Assembly: GCA_023394215.1 (NCBI GenBank)
Contig: JAEXBH010000138.1
Coordinates: 1-6,218, forward strand
DNA length: 6,218 nt
Direction of reading: 5' to 3'
Origin: Bacillota bacterium
GTDB taxonomy: Bacteria; Bacillota; Clostridia; Tissierellales; Peptoniphilaceae
The position numbers and the translations under genes were made by a program. The notes under the pieces were generated by a model. It was not told where the DNA came from, ran no database searches, and saw only the letters and a program-made list of their open reading frames with translations. This document shows, piece by piece, positions 5,698-6,218 of this stretch. Every line of letters begins with the position of its first letter. Within the stretch, counting starts at the first letter, position 1.

Positions 5698-6218
5698 GTG
5701 AATATTGCAAAAATTTTAGGTATAAAATACCCGATTATTCAGGGAGGTATGGCAAGAATAGCCAGAGGAAAACTGGCTGCTGCAGTGTCTAATGCCGGAG
5801 GTTTGGGGCTTGTCGGAACAGGCGGTTTTACCTTTGACGAATTTAAGAAGGAAGTTGAAATAGCTTATAAGCTTATAAATAAGGATAAGTTTTTCGGTGT
5901 TAATATAGTTTTGGATGAGAAGGACATAGAGGAGAAAATTCAATTTACTTTGGATAAGAAAATTCCTTTTGTTACGATATCTGCGGGAAATCCTGCAAAT
6001 TATGTAAAGAGATTTAAGGATGCAGGGGTTACAGTTTATTGTCTTGTAGGAAATTCAAAGATGGCTAAAAAGGTTGAGGATTTGGGAGCAGATGGAGCTA
6101 TACTTGAAGGACTTGAATCAGGCGGACATATATCAAAAATTACCACTATGGCAGGGCTTATGGCGTGTGTTAATGCTGTAAATATACCGGTTGTTTCAGC
6201 CGGAGGTTATGCCAACGG
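5698..6218 (+). CDS. FabK-type enoyl-ACP reductase / nitronate monooxygenase family flavoenzyme (5' part)
   Basis: The first 173 codons are in the window; the frame runs off the end. This is an FMN-dependent TIM-barrel enzyme. Conserved parts: YPIIQGGMA at 11-19 (first strand and FMN phosphate region), SNAGGLGLVGTGG at 31-43, FFGVNI at 65-70, SAGNP at 95-99, and E137-G-L-E-S-G-G-H144 followed by I-S-K-I-T-T. The placing of H144 and the 'K-TTM' tail closely match Streptococcus pneumoniae FabK, whose H144 is important for catalysis. FabK reduces enoyl-ACP in the last step of fatty acid elongation. Nitronate monooxygenases share the fold and much of the motif set, and no other fab genes are in view, so the exact reaction is not settled; FabK is favoured. 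The start codon is GTG. Confidence 0.88.
   Translation, partial: MNIAKILGIKYPIIQGGMARIARGKLAAAVSNAGGLGLVGTGGFTFDEFKKEVEIAYKLINKDKFFGVNIVLDEKDIEEKIQFTLDKKIPFVTISAGNPANYVKRFKDAGVTVYCLVGNSKMAKKVEDLGADGAILEGLESGGHISKITTMAGLMACVNAVNIPVVSAGGYAN

Noticed and set aside
5716..5943. 75-codon open frame on the - strand within the FabK-like gene
   Set aside because: The + strand frame carries the conserved FMN-binding motifs, so this is a by-product of codon bias.
1..6218. CRISPR arrays, insertion sequences, tRNA or rRNA genes, riboswitches
   Set aside because: No repeated spacer-sized units, transposase-like frames, terminal repeats or recognisable RNA folds were seen. Every gap longer than 100 bases (2388-2548 and 4628-4737) is accounted for by promoter, operator or terminator elements.

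Overview
This window is AT-rich DNA with strong AGGAGG-type ribosome binding sites, tight gene spacing and heavy ATA and AGA/AGG codon use. That points to a low-GC Firmicute. The bofA-like gene, the FabK-type reductase and the chromosomal TraX-family gene favour the Clostridia/Tissierellia side, but this placement is inference from gene content; there is no rRNA or other marker gene here.

Layout from left to right: (1) the last 66 codons of a + strand gene, probably a YegS/DagK-type lipid kinase, ending inside its own terminator hairpin. (2) A second, long hairpin terminator, then on the - strand the peroxide-detoxifying pair ahpC (2387-1818) and ahpF (1815-286), with a candidate promoter and a perfect 6-3-6 inverted repeat at the predicted transcription start. 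(3) A terminator, then a second - strand operon: a PaaI-type hotdog thioesterase (4627-4214) followed 9 bases later by a 551-residue membrane protein (4204-2549) of a conserved but functionally uncharacterised type. (4) A 110-base divergent intergenic region with a symmetric -10 core. (5) On the + strand a BofA-like small membrane protein (4738-4980), a TraX-family multi-pass membrane protein (4999-5664), and the first 173 codons of a FabK/nitronate-monooxygenase family flavoenzyme (5698 to the window edge).

How the genes work together: AhpF passes electrons from NAD(P)H through two CxxC disulfide centres to AhpC, which reduces peroxides; all the cysteines this needs are present. The thioesterase and the membrane protein appear translationally coupled, because the Shine-Dalgarno of the second overlaps the stop codon of the first, but no shared function can be read from the sequence. 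The bofA-traX pair is unusual: the two genes lie in the same reading frame, separated by one TAG and six codons, and traX has no visible ribosome binding site. fabK has its own good promoter candidate overlapping the end of traX. I see no mobile elements, CRISPR arrays, tRNAs or rRNAs. Nothing in the window is clearly an undescribed system; the uncharacterised membrane protein and the bofA-traX arrangement are the least explained parts.
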